Positions 27,445-36,141 of a stretch of 64,000 bases of DNA are shown piece by piece. The translations under genes and the position numbers were made by a program. Origin of the DNA: Clostridium thermosuccinogenes. Its GTDB lineage: Bacteria > Bacillota > Clostridia > Acetivibrionales > DSM-5807. Each line of letters starts with the position of its first letter. Position 1 is the first letter of the stretch. Where the stretch lies: the NCBI RefSeq assembly GCF_002896855.1, contig NZ_CP021850.1, positions 2,567,665 through 2,631,664 of the forward strand, given 5' to 3'. The notes under the pieces were generated by a model that had not been told where the DNA came from, searched no databases, and worked only from the letters and a program-made list of their open reading frames with translations.

Positions 27445-27733
27445 TAGTTTTTTAAAATTTTAATATTTTTTAAATGTTCGGTCAGAATCCTCAGACTTAG
27501 AGCTTTCATAGGCATTATTTGCTTTCAGCCTTGTGTTCGTATATAGTCATGCTTCAATTTGTATCCAAGCTTAAACTGCATTAAAAATATGATGTCAATA
27601 TTGTTTAAGTTTTAATCAGTACAGTATAAGATAAAGTTTTTCCCGTCCTCTATAATTAGCTTATCGGTATGATAGCATCTATTCCCATATAAAACATGAA
27701 TTTTAGGAAGCAAATTACAGGGAGGGATATCAA
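27445..27733. other. Divergent intergenic region before the FAD oxidoreductase
   Basis: About 290 bp of AT-rich DNA. A weak plus-strand promoter candidate is TTGTTT (27601-27606), 18 bp, TATAAG (27625-27630). No hairpin or riboswitch motif was recognised. GGGAGGG precedes the next ATG. Confidence 0.4.
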
Positions 27734-28999
27734 ATGTCAGGAAATAAAAAGTATGACCTTATCGTGGCCGGTGGCGGGCTGTCGGGAGTTGCCGCAGCCG
27801 TAGCAGCCGCCCGGGAGGGAGTAAAAGTGCTGCTTATTGAAAAGAACGGTTATTTAGGAGGAATGGCCACGGCTGGTCTGGTAAATCCTTTTATGCCCTA
27901 TTGCGAGCGTTCTGAAAATGGTGGGTATAACTGGAACAAAATAGTAAACGAAGGCCTTTTCAAAGAAATTTTAAGACGTTTGGATGAACTGGAAGGGCTT
28001 CATAAGAACAGACAGACCTTCAATGAGGAAATTATGAAGCTCGTACTGGACAGGATGATACTTGAGCATAAGATTGACATACTGCTGCACTCATTTATTT
28101 CCTCAGTGGAAAAGCAAGGTGCAAGGCTGAAAGCAGTCACGGTAACCAGCAAGTCAGGGACAGCTTCCTATGAAGGGTCATACTTTGTAGACGCTACCGG
28201 CGATGCTGATCTCAGTACCTTGGCAGGCTGTGAGTATAGAATAGGACGGGACTCGGATCACCTGTGCCAGCCCATGACCCTTTGTTTCAGACTTGCCAAT
28301 GTTGACACATCCAAATACGACCGCAATTTCGTTAATAAAAAGTTCAATGAAATGAAGCAAAAAGGGCTAATAAAAAATCCCCGGGAAGATGTCCTCACTT
28401 TCGCCCATGTTGTGGACGATGTGATGCATTTTAATTCCACCCGGGTTGTCGGTAAATCCGGAGTAAAGGCCGAAGACCTTACCCAGGCAGAAATTGAAGC
28501 CCGGGAGCAGGTTTATGAATTATACCGCTTTATGAAAGATAATATTCTAGGTTTTGAAAACTGCCAGCTGCTTATGAGCGCACCGGAAATCGGAGTTCGG
28601 GAGAGCAGGCGCATTGTAGGTGAATATACGATTACGCAGGAAGACTTGTTGAATACGGTGAAATTTGAAGATTCCATAGCTCGGGGCACATATCCGGTGG
28701 ATATCCACAATCCTTCAGGCTCCGGAACCGTCATACAGCATATCCCTGCCGGTGACTACTATACCATTCCCTACAGGGCCCTCCTTCCAAAAGGGATGGA
28801 TAACCTCATCGTGGCAGGCCGGCCTATTTCATCCACCCATGAAGCCCATTCCGCATACAGGGTCATGCCTATATGCACATGCATAGGCGAAGGAGCCGGA
28901 ACTGCTGCCTCCATAGCGGTAAAACGTAATTTAGCCTTCCGGGATGTGGATTATAAAGAAATTCAGAGTCTGCTGGATAGTCATGGCGCTTTATATTAA
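27734..28999 (+). CDS. FAD-dependent oxidoreductase
   Basis: A 421-residue flavoprotein. The N-terminal dinucleotide fold is clear (LIVAGGGLSGVAAAVAA, then an acidic residue in LLIEKNG and YLGGMATAG), and a second FAD contact (VDATGDADLSTLAG) lies near residue 155. The C-terminal ALLPKGMDNLIVAGRPIS motif matches the FAD_oxidored family (PF12831 type), whose members are mostly uncharacterised. The substrate is unknown. It lies 50 nt upstream of a threonine aldolase gene on the same strand, so the two are probably co-transcribed. Confidence 0.88.
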   Translation: MSGNKKYDLIVAGGGLSGVAAAVAAAREGVKVLLIEKNGYLGGMATAGLVNPFMPYCERSENGGYNWNKIVNEGLFKEILRRLDELEGLHKNRQTFNEEIMKLVLDRMILEHKIDILLHSFISSVEKQGARLKAVTVTSKSGTASYEGSYFVDATGDADLSTLAGCEYRIGRDSDHLCQPMTLCFRLANVDTSKYDRNFVNKKFNEMKQKGLIKNPREDVLTFAHVVDDVMHFNSTRVVGKSGVKAEDLTQAEIEAREQVYELYRFMKDNILGFENCQLLMSAPEIGVRESRRIVGEYTITQEDLLNTVKFEDSIARGTYPVDIHNPSGSGTVIQHIPAGDYYTIPYRALLPKGMDNLIVAGRPISSTHEAHSAYRVMPICTCIGEGAGTAASIAVKRNLAFRDVDYKEIQSLLDSHGALY

Positions 29000-29049
29000 A
29001 TCTCCGTTATGTTAAAATGACCCCATAAACATATTTTGGAGGTCATTCT

Positions 29050-30081
29050 ATGAAGTTCATTGACTTGAGAAGCGATACGGTTACACAACCAACCCAGGAA
29101 ATGAGGGAAGCCATGTACAAAGCCGAGGTGGGCGACGATGTATATGGAGACGACCCTACCATCAGGGAGCTGGAAGAGTATGCCGCCCACCTGGTGGGAA
29201 AGGAAGCTTCCCTTTTTGTACCCAGCGGAACCTTCGGCAACCAGCTAGCTCTGTTTACCCACTGCAGGCATGGGGATGAGGTCATATTGGGTGACGACTG
29301 CCACATAGTGGCCCATGAAGTAGGTGCTTCATCCGTGATAGCAGGAGTGCAGCTGAGAACGCTGCAAAGCCGTAAAGGCGCTCTTGACCCCGATGAAGTC
29401 AGATCGAAAATCAGAGGAGAAGATATCCACTTCCCCAGAACCGGGCTCATATGCTTAGAAAACGCCCATTCCAACGGTAGAGTTATACCGTTGGAAAACA
29501 TGGAGAAAATATACGGCATTGCCAGGGAACACGGAATTCCTGTCCATCTGGATGGTGCTCGGCTTTTCAACGCTGCTACAAGTCTTGGCATTGATGCCGC
29601 TGAGATAGCAAAATACTGCGCCTCCGTGATGTTCTGCCTTTCCAAAGGCTTATGCGCACCCGTCGGGTCCATGCTGGCCGGCAGCAGCAGCTTCATTGAG
29701 AAAGCCAGAAAAGGCCGCAAGCTTATGGGAGGCGGCATGAGGCAGGCAGGTTTCCTCGCTGCGGCAGGGTTGGTAGCTTTAAAAAAGATGAGGCTAAGGC
29801 TCAAGGAAGATCATGACAATGCCGCGCTTTTAGGCCGGGAGCTGGCAAAAATACCAGGCATAAAGGTGTTTACGGATGACATACAGATAAACATGGTCTA
29901 TTTCGACATGAGAGACACCGGGGATGATGGTTCTAAGCTGGTGAAGGAACTACTCAAAGAAGGAATTAAAATAAACGGACCGGAAAATGGCATTATGCGT
30001 TTTGTTACCAACTACTGGGTAACAAAGGATGATATAATGCATGTGGTGGATGTAATAAAAAATGTGCTGAAGGCAGCATGA
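29050..30081 (+). CDS. ltaE: Low-specificity L-threonine aldolase
   Basis: A 343-residue PLP enzyme of fold type I that splits L-threonine and L-allo-threonine to glycine and acetaldehyde. Family hallmarks are IDLRSDTVTQPT at the N-terminus, GDDVYGDDPTI, the PLP-contacting VHLDGARLFNA, and the PLP lysine K199 in CLSKGLCAPVGS. TTGGAGG lies upstream of the ATG. A strong terminator follows about 120 nt after the stop. Confidence 0.94.
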   Translation: MKFIDLRSDTVTQPTQEMREAMYKAEVGDDVYGDDPTIRELEEYAAHLVGKEASLFVPSGTFGNQLALFTHCRHGDEVILGDDCHIVAHEVGASSVIAGVQLRTLQSRKGALDPDEVRSKIRGEDIHFPRTGLICLENAHSNGRVIPLENMEKIYGIAREHGIPVHLDGARLFNAATSLGIDAAEIAKYCASVMFCLSKGLCAPVGSMLAGSSSFIEKARKGRKLMGGGMRQAGFLAAAGLVALKKMRLRLKEDHDNAALLGRELAKIPGIKVFTDDIQINMVYFDMRDTGDDGSKLVKELLKEGIKINGPENGIMRFVTNYWVTKDDIMHVVDVIKNVLKAA

Positions 30082-30198
30082 TAAAAGCTGTGGTGCATTG
30101 TTTTTCTGATTTTAACATTTTGATTAAGAAAGCAATGGCCCTGGAGAGTAATTAACGGTGAATGCCGTTTCATTGATCGCCATTATGCTTAATATTGA

Positions 30199-30249
30199 AA
30201 AAGAACTCCCTTCATACATAAACTGCTGTCAATGAAGGGAGCTCTTTTT
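30199..30249. terminator. Bidirectional terminator between converging genes
   Basis: The stem AAAGAACTCCCTTCAT/ATGAAGGGAGCTCTTT has an A-run on its left and a T-run on its right. It can end both ltaE (plus) and the fusion ligase gene (minus). Confidence 0.9.
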
Positions 30250-30326
30250 ATAGTCTTTATAGTTTTTATAGTCTGTATAGTTTTTATAGTCTTTATAGCC
30301 TTTATAGCCTTTGTAGTCTTTAAGGC
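30249..30326. repeat. 9-bp tandem repeat, unit TATAGTCTT
   Basis: About eight imperfect 9-bp units (TATAGTCTT, TATAGTTTT, TATAGCCTT) sit between the bidirectional terminator and the stop codon of the fusion ligase gene. Read on the minus strand they stay open in the ligase frame past its TAA and would encode a Lys-Thr/Ala-Ile repeat. Confidence 0.88.
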
Positions 30327-32858
30327 TTAGGCGGTGATTATGTTGTTGGCTGCCTGCAGCCCTAGCTTCTCTATCGCCTGCTCGCGCATCTTGTATTTAA
30401 GTATTTTTCCGGCTGCGTTCATGGGGAATTCGGTCACAAATTCCACATACCTTGGAGTCTTGTGCTTTGCCATATGCGAGCGTACAAAATCCTTGAGTTC
30501 TTCTTCCGTCATCGTTTCTCCGTCTTTTAGTATTACGCATGCCATTATCTCTTCACCATACTGTTTGTCCGGAACTCCGATGACTTGGACATCCCTTACC
30601 TTGGGATGGGTATAGATGAAGTCCTCAATCTCCTTGGGATAAATATTCTCTCCTCCGCGGATGATCACGTCTTTGATGCGTCCGGTGATTTTAAAATTAC
30701 CGTTGGAATCCCTTCTGGCCAGGTCGCCGGTATGCAGCCATCCATCCTTATCGATAGCAGCTGCTGTCGCTTCCGGCATTTTATAATAGCCTTTCATGAT
30801 ATTGTAGCCCCGGGCGACAAATTCTCCATCCACACCGTCGGGCAAATCTTCGCCGGTCACAGGGTCCACGATTTTGCACTCTATTCCTGGGAGAGGACGT
30901 CCTACGGTGTTTACCCTAACCTCCAGGGGGTCATCCACACGGCTCTGGGTACAGCCGGGGGATGCCTCGGTCTGCCCGTATACAATGGTTATCTCCTTCA
31001 TGTTCATTTTATCCACAACATCCTGCATTACCTTTACAGGACAAGGGCTGCCTGCCATTATGCCCGTTCTCATATGGGAGAAATCCGTTTTCGGGAAATC
31101 CTCATGCTCCAGCAGGGCGATAAACATTGTGGGTACGCCGTGGAAGCAGGTGATTTTTTCCTTGTTAATGCACTCCAGTGCCGCCTTCGGTGAGAAATAT
31201 GGCAGCGGGGACATGGTGACTCCATGAGTCATGGCAGCTGTCATTGCCAGCACCATGCCAAAACAGTGGAACATGGGCACCTGAATCATCATGCGGTCCG
31301 CGGTGGAAAGATCCATACAGTCACCTATGCACTTTCCGTTGTTCACGACATTGTAGTGAGTGAGCATAACAGCTTTAGGAAAGCCTGTGGTTCCAGAGGT
31401 ATACTGCATGTTGCACACATCATGCTTGTTTATAGAAGCTTCCCGCAGGTAAACGGATGCCAGCGGCACCTTATCCGCCAAAGCAATGGCTTCATCCCAG
31501 GTCAGGCATCCCTTTTGCTTTGACTCTATTGTGATGATGTTGCGCAGGAAAGGAAGACGTTTTATGTAAAGCGGCTTACCAGCTTCAGCAGTTTCCAACT
31601 CAGGACACAGCTCTTTTATAATCTCAACATAATTGGAATCCTTATATCCGTCTATCATAACAAGGGTATGGGTATCCGACTGCCGCAGCAGATATTCGGC
31701 TTCATGAATCTTATAGGCTGTATTCACCGTCACAAGGACCGCCCCTATTTTTACCGTTGCCCAAAAGGTGATGAACCACTGGGGCACATTGGTGGCCCAT
31801 ATTGCGACATGGTCCCCCGGCTTGACGCCTAATGCAATCAATGAACGGGCAAAGGTATCCACATCATCCCTGAATTCGGCATACGTCCTTGTGTAATCCA
31901 TAGTGGTGTACCGGAACGCATATTGATCCGGAAACTCATCCACTACGCGGTCAAGCACCTGAGGAAAGGTCAGGTCTATCAGAGTATCCTTCTCCCAAAT
32001 GTATTTGCCTGTCTTTGTCTTATTGTCAAACAACTTGGTACTTACATTGTTCTTGCCCAAATACTTTTCCATGAAATTTGCGAAATGAGGGAATACTATG
32101 CCGGCATCTTCTATATCCGGAGCCCAACGTTTAACCCATTCCAGAGAAACATATCCGTCATAGTTGATGGAACGCAGTGCCAGCATCATATCATCTATGG
32201 GCAGGTCCCCTTCACCCATCATGCGGTATTGGGTTTTGCCATCCACAACTACCGAATCCTTGGCATGTACATGTTTTATGTAAGCTCCCAGATTCTGCAC
32301 CGTCTTAGCCGGTGATTCACCGGCATACCTGTAGGGATGGTGGATATCCCACAGGGCTGCCACCGCATCACTGGCCACGGAGTTCAACAGGTTGCACAGA
32401 CGAGCTGTATCCGAGTATACACCATTGGTTTCCACCAAAAGGGTTACTCCCTTTTCCTCGGCAACAGGAGCCAGGCGTTTCAGCATGGAGATGACTATCT
32501 CATCATCCACTTCACCTTCCGGATGAGGTTCAAGGTCTCCAAGTATGCGGACATAAGGCGTACCAAGCTTCGAGGCGAGGTTGATATACTTCACGATTTC
32601 CTGAAAGTTTTCCTCCTCTTTTTCAGGAAACTTCAGACAACAGCCGGAAGAAAGGCAGGGAATTTCCAGACGCAACCCGGCAAGCTTCTTGATAGTTTGC
32701 GGAAGCTGGCTTTCAGAAAATGGATTTGAATCGGCTGTAAAGATGTCATCTCCCAATCCACGGATTTCAATTCCTTTAAAGCCAAGATCTTTGGCCATGG
32801 AATATGTGTCTGTCCAGCTGAAACCAGGACAGCCCAAAGTTGAAAACGAAATTTTCAT
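30327..32858 (-). CDS. Fusion: sugar isomerase-like TIM barrel + acyl-CoA ligase
   Basis: An 843-residue two-domain protein. Residues 1-285 are an AP-endonuclease-2/xylose-isomerase-like TIM barrel with candidate metal ligands (LLVETNG, LWDIHHPYR, HVHAKDS, VSLEW). Residues 300-843 are an AMP-dependent acyl-CoA ligase: YTSGTTGFPKAVMLTH, YGQTEASPG, GWLHTGDLA, GRIKDVIIRGGENIYPKE and the C-terminal catalytic Lys in AGKILKYKM. The start at 32858 follows GGAGGGG at good spacing; the longer open frame upstream is the T-box terminator region. The ligase would activate a carboxylate with ATP and CoA. Substrates of both halves are unknown. Confidence 0.88.
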   Translation of the reverse strand: MKISFSTLGCPGFSWTDTYSMAKDLGFKGIEIRGLGDDIFTADSNPFSESQLPQTIKKLAGLRLEIPCLSSGCCLKFPEKEEENFQEIVKYINLASKLGTPYVRILGDLEPHPEGEVDDEIVISMLKRLAPVAEEKGVTLLVETNGVYSDTARLCNLLNSVASDAVAALWDIHHPYRYAGESPAKTVQNLGAYIKHVHAKDSVVVDGKTQYRMMGEGDLPIDDMMLALRSINYDGYVSLEWVKRWAPDIEDAGIVFPHFANFMEKYLGKNNVSTKLFDNKTKTGKYIWEKDTLIDLTFPQVLDRVVDEFPDQYAFRYTTMDYTRTYAEFRDDVDTFARSLIALGVKPGDHVAIWATNVPQWFITFWATVKIGAVLVTVNTAYKIHEAEYLLRQSDTHTLVMIDGYKDSNYVEIIKELCPELETAEAGKPLYIKRLPFLRNIITIESKQKGCLTWDEAIALADKVPLASVYLREASINKHDVCNMQYTSGTTGFPKAVMLTHYNVVNNGKCIGDCMDLSTADRMMIQVPMFHCFGMVLAMTAAMTHGVTMSPLPYFSPKAALECINKEKITCFHGVPTMFIALLEHEDFPKTDFSHMRTGIMAGSPCPVKVMQDVVDKMNMKEITIVYGQTEASPGCTQSRVDDPLEVRVNTVGRPLPGIECKIVDPVTGEDLPDGVDGEFVARGYNIMKGYYKMPEATAAAIDKDGWLHTGDLARRDSNGNFKITGRIKDVIIRGGENIYPKEIEDFIYTHPKVRDVQVIGVPDKQYGEEIMACVILKDGETMTEEELKDFVRSHMAKHKTPRYVEFVTEFPMNAAGKILKYKMREQAIEKLGLQAANNIITA

Positions 32859-32893
32859 GATTATCCCCTCCATAAACTTTCCTGAATATAACA

Positions 32894-33203
32894 AAAGGCT
32901 TTCATCTCCGACATTTCTGCCAGAGACGAAAGCCATTACTTCCGTGGTACCACTCTAATTGGTATGTACATACCCTCTTTGCGGCATCGATCTTACGATG
33001 AATGCCCTCTCGTTATAACGGCGAGAAACCCGGTCCCACCTACTTGCCACAAACAGCACGGAGCCGCCGCAGCTTTCAGCTGACTGCTCAAGGGGGAGTT
33101 CACAGCCTGCCATGTGCACTGTCTCTCAGCAACCGACAGCTCTCTGAAGCACATTAAAACAGTGTGTTTTCCCTGTCAACGCATTTACGAATATACAATA
33201 TTG
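32894..33203 (-). promoter_or_regulatory. T-box leader, specifier probably CUC (Leu)
   Basis: The minus-strand leader of the fusion gene has the T-box hallmarks: a Stem I start AGAGAGC..GGTTGCTGAGAG (about 33145-33120), a specifier region GTGAA-CTC-CCCCTTGAGC with CTC at 33098-33096, the conserved T-box AGAGTGGTACCACGG (32942-32956), and a terminator stem GGCTTTCGTCTC/GAGATGAAAGCC plus a T-rich run (about 32894-32934). Uncharged tRNA-Leu would stabilise the antiterminator and switch the gene on. Specifier assignment is by aligning to the usual spacing before GAGC and is less certain than the T-box itself. Confidence 0.85.
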
Positions 33204-33209
33204 CTGCAA

Positions 33210-33238
33210 ATAATATCAAATATTTAATTATATGTCAA
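33210..33238 (-). promoter_or_regulatory. Promoter of the T-box leader
   Basis: A consensus -35 TTGACA (33233-33238), 17-bp spacer and -10 TATTAT (33210-33215) on the minus strand. Transcription should start near 33203. Confidence 0.82.
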
Positions 33239-33248
33239 GTATCAAAGT

Positions 33249-33806
33249 TTACAATACACCCAAATGTTCAGCCAGTATTTTAGCGCCCATGACGATTAAT
33301 ATAATGCCCCCGGTCAGCTCAGCCTTTGATTTAAACCTGCAGCCAAACACACTGCCGATTTTTACTCCCAGGAAGGATATGATAAAAGTGGTGATGCCGA
33401 TTATGGAAACCGCCGGGATAATGTCAACCTGCAGGAAAGCAAAAGTTATTCCCACTGCAAGAGCATCAATGCTAGTAGCCACTGACAGAACAAGCATTCT
33501 TTTCAAACCGAAATCGCTATCCACCTCACACTCTTCATCCCTAGATTCACGGATCATGTTGATGCCTATCAACGAAAGCAGAACAAAGGCAACCCAATGG
33601 TCAATAGATGTTATCGCACTGCTGAACCGGGTTCCGAGTATATAGCCCAGGAGAGGCATTAATGCCTGAAAGCCTCCAAAGAAAGCTCCTGTCATCAGCG
33701 CATTCTTATAGTTCAATTTCCTCATGGATAATCCTTTGGTGATAGCTACCGCAAAGGCATCCATCGCTAAACCAATCGCAATCATAAGCAACTCATATAA
33801 TCCCAT
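33249..33806 (-). CDS. mntP: Manganese efflux pump MntP
   Basis: A 185-residue membrane protein of the MntP (YebN) family with six helices. Conserved acidic signatures are visible: [16 protein letters not shown] near residue 9 and [15 protein letters not shown] near residue 110. It exports Mn(II). The start at 33806 follows GGAGG; the upstream frame begins inside the riboswitch terminator. Control by the manganese riboswitch just upstream supports the assignment. Confidence 0.94.
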   Translation of the reverse strand: MGLYELLMIAIGLAMDAFAVAITKGLSMRKLNYKNALMTGAFFGGFQALMPLLGYILGTRFSSAITSIDHWVAFVLLSLIGINMIRESRDEECEVDSDFGLKRMLVLSVATSIDALAVGITFAFLQVDIIPAVSIIGITTFIISFLGVKIGSVFGCRFKSKAELTGGIILIVMGAKILAEHLGVL

Positions 33807-33837
33807 ATTTTTCCTCCACAAGCTAAAGTGCTTACTC

Positions 33838-33965
33838 AAAAAAAACTCATAAGTAGCCTTTTTAGCTACCTATGAGTCTTGTTCTTTAAGGCAAGCCAGG
33901 CTGTTGTGCAGCCATGATGTTGACTTGTCACACATATAAAATGTGCAAACTACTCCCCCACAGGA
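33838..33965 (-). promoter_or_regulatory. Manganese riboswitch (yybP-ykoY type) with terminator
   Basis: On the minus strand the leader carries the aptamer landmarks GGGGGAGTAG (33950-33959), GTCAACATCATGGC, and GCCTGGCTTGCCTT, as in known yybP-ykoY RNAs. The stem ACTCATA.GTAGC/GCTAC.TATGAGT (33845-33877) with a T-run follows, then the mntP ribosome site. Mn(II) binding is expected to prevent termination and switch on mntP. Confidence 0.85.
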
Positions 33966-33980
33966 TATGCAATTTTTTAT

Positions 33981-33989
33981 ATTATATCA
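33981..33989 (-). promoter_or_regulatory. Extended -10 promoter of the mntP leader
   Basis: TGATATAAT on the minus strand, about 15 nt before the aptamer; no good -35 is visible. Confidence 0.55.
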
Positions 33990-34462
33990 CAGCTTTGCTC
34001 AAATTTCTATATATTTCATTATTCTTCCCTTTATATTTCCGGAAACAACAGACCTTCCAGTCCTAAATAACAGCTTCTTGCCACCGGCATCAGTCAGTAT
34101 GGCATCAGCCGGAGCACGAACACAGCTTCAAGGTAATCGATATAACCTTAATAATTTTACATAAAAGCACCTGTTGATGTAAAGGGTTTTTCATTATCAA
34201 GGATGATTTTTATGCAGAGTTTTCGCAATGCCATTGATTTACATAGGTTGTAATATTGAAAGTATTCAATTTGCAAGCCTCCCCATGGCATGCACCGGAT
34301 CAGCATCTCAAGTGTCCTCAAAGCAGGTTCTGCGGAAAGACAAAATCGGCGACCGGGATATACATCTCCCCGACCGCCGTACATCGATCTCATATGGAAT
34401 TATGATAAATATAACTTTAATAAGAATTAACCCTTTTTAGATGATGTGTACCTGATAAAGTG
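33990..34462. other. Intergenic stretch with possible gene remnant
   Basis: Between the pyrP stop and the mntP leader there is no intact gene. On the minus strand a roughly 40-codon stretch (about 34015-34135) reads like the end of a protein (for example TDAGGKKLLFRTGRSVVSG) but has no start. An imperfect GC-rich hairpin (GGCG.CCGGGA..TCCC.GACCGCC, about 34349-34380) may end the permease transcript. Confidence 0.4.
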
Positions 34463-35866
34463 CTATGTGGAAGCTTTCTCATCCGCTTTGGCCTTTTTCT
34501 CCCCTATGCTTAAAACAAGGTTGAGAAGGATTCCGAATATAGCCGCTCCTGCAATACAAGGAACATTTACTCCAAAGAACGGTATATTTCCGCCGAAGGC
34601 ATACTGTCCTCCCAGTCCTATAACCATGATGGTTGCAATTACGGCTATGTTTTTGGAGCTGAAAAGGTCAACCTTTTTTTCCACCATTATAGCAACACCC
34701 TGAGCTGCTATAGCACCGAACAGATAGATTTCCATACCTCCAATAACCGCTGTGGGTATTGAATAAATTGCATTTACCAGCGGAGTAAAGCAGGCAATTA
34801 CCATAGCAATAATTGAAGCTGCAATTATTACCGGTACGGAGAATATTCTGGTGATAGCCATTGCACTGATGTTTTCTCCATAGTTGGTTCCGGCAGGACC
34901 TCCCACTAAACCGGATACAATATCACCAATACCGTCTCCTATCAGGTTGAGACCCAGCTTGTCCGCTATGTTGAACTTCTTACCGGTACCCTTCTTCTTT
35001 GCCAAGTCATTTACATAAATGTCCAGCTGATATACATGGGCTGTAGATTCCGGAATGGTGGCAATAGCTATTGGCATGATGGCTGCAACCGCCATTGCTG
35101 ATGGTTTTGGCAAAGTGAAAATCGGCAGGGCGAAAATTCCACTGTTGGCAGTCTCCGGCAGCACTTTGAAGAGGTTTATGCCGGTTGCCAGATTTATAAT
35201 AAAAGTTGCTAAGCATCCAACAATTGGTCCAAGAATAAGGGGCAGCTGTCCCATAAAACCTTTCAGATATACTGAAAACAATATAGTCGAAATCAATGTG
35301 ACCAGTGAGATGATCCATGCCATGTTTTTCGCCAGCTGCATCTGAGAGTCAGCCACTACCACCGTACCTGCCGTATCAATTGCTATAGATGCGGCATCAC
35401 TTAAGGCAGTGCCTGCCAAGGTAAGTCCTATTACCATTGCTATCGGTCCTGTAATTGAAGCAGGTAAAATCTTTTCTATGGAATCTCTTCCGAATCGATT
35501 TACTATCAAGCCTGCAATAATCGAAACAAAACCGGACATGACTATACCGAATTGAGCTATGGATATCTTTTCGTTAAGCGTCAAACCGGCCAGAGCTTCC
35601 GAAGTCATCAAGCTGCCTATCGCAGCAACGTATGAAAAGCTCGAACCGTAATATAGCGGAATTTTTCTTCCGGTGACCAGTATGAAGCAAATAGTTGCAA
35701 AACCGCTGGCAAAAATCGTTGTAGAAATGTGAAAACCTGTGATGATTGCAACAGCTACCGTTGCGGGAAACATTACAATGACTTGCTGCAGAGCATAAAG
35801 CAATAACTTCCAGACCGGTGGCCGTTCGTCGGGCAAGTACCCGATTTCCTGCTGATTTCTTACCAT
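34463..35866 (-). CDS. pyrP: Uracil permease (NCS2 family)
   Basis: A 467-residue nucleobase:cation symporter of the NCS2 family with about 14 helices. Visible features are the N-terminal LLYALQQVIVMFPATVAVAI, the ligand-site Glu in IPESTAHVYQLD, and GLVGGPAGTNYGENISAMAITR. NCS2 members carry uracil, xanthine or uric acid. The PyrR-type attenuator in its leader favours uracil, since PyrR controls pyrimidine uptake. It is transcribed alone. Confidence 0.88.
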   Translation of the reverse strand: MVRNQQEIGYLPDERPPVWKLLLYALQQVIVMFPATVAVAIITGFHISTTIFASGFATICFILVTGRKIPLYYGSSFSYVAAIGSLMTSEALAGLTLNEKISIAQFGIVMSGFVSIIAGLIVNRFGRDSIEKILPASITGPIAMVIGLTLAGTALSDAASIAIDTAGTVVVADSQMQLAKNMAWIISLVTLISTILFSVYLKGFMGQLPLILGPIVGCLATFIINLATGINLFKVLPETANSGIFALPIFTLPKPSAMAVAAIMPIAIATIPESTAHVYQLDIYVNDLAKKKGTGKKFNIADKLGLNLIGDGIGDIVSGLVGGPAGTNYGENISAMAITRIFSVPVIIAASIIAMVIACFTPLVNAIYSIPTAVIGGMEIYLFGAIAAQGVAIMVEKKVDLFSSKNIAVIATIMVIGLGGQYAFGGNIPFFGVNVPCIAGAAIFGILLNLVLSIGEKKAKADEKAST

Positions 35867-35962
35867 AAAACATCCCCCTCATATTAAGTTTAAATTATTT
35901 GTGTTTAGTTGAATGCTGGTAACTTCATGCCATCCGTTAAGGCAAGCCGCTCTGAATGACAT

Positions 35963-36106
35963 AAAAAAATCTTGCCTGAGATATCACAGACAAGATCGTG
36001 TTTCATTCAAGATCACATATGCATCATATATACACACATGTACATATAATTAAATGTGTTCAATATCTTGTCGGCATCTCTGTACCAGACTTAAAAATAT
36101 TCAACC
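35963..36106 (-). promoter_or_regulatory. PyrR-type transcription attenuator of pyrP
   Basis: On the minus strand the leader carries CAGAGATGCCGACAAGA (36066-36082), close to the PyrR-binding consensus CAGAGAGGCUNGCAAG. Its GACAAGAT is exactly complementary to ATCTTGTC, the 5' arm of the terminator ATCTTG.CTG.GATATC.CAG.CAAGAT plus T7 (35963-35996). That is the PyrR logic: an antiterminator forms unless UMP-loaded PyrR holds the upstream hairpin, in which case transcription stops. Confidence 0.75.
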
Positions 36107-36112
36107 TTCGAC

Positions 36113-36141
36113 ATTGTATCATATGTAATTAGTTTTTTCAA
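36113..36141 (-). promoter_or_regulatory. Promoter of pyrP
   Basis: A -35 TTGAAA (36136-36141), 17-bp spacer and -10 TACAAT (36113-36118) on the minus strand. Confidence 0.75.

Noticed and set aside
29043-29804. 253-codon minus-strand frame opposite ltaE
   Set aside because: LtaE is complete with its PLP lysine; the opposite frame has no recognisable features.
34157-34393. 78-codon minus-strand frame downstream of pyrP
   Set aside because: No ribosome site, odd composition, and it crosses a likely hairpin.
35867-36110. Purine riboswitch upstream of the NCS2 permease
   Set aside because: The conserved purine aptamer loops are absent, while PyrR-type elements are present.
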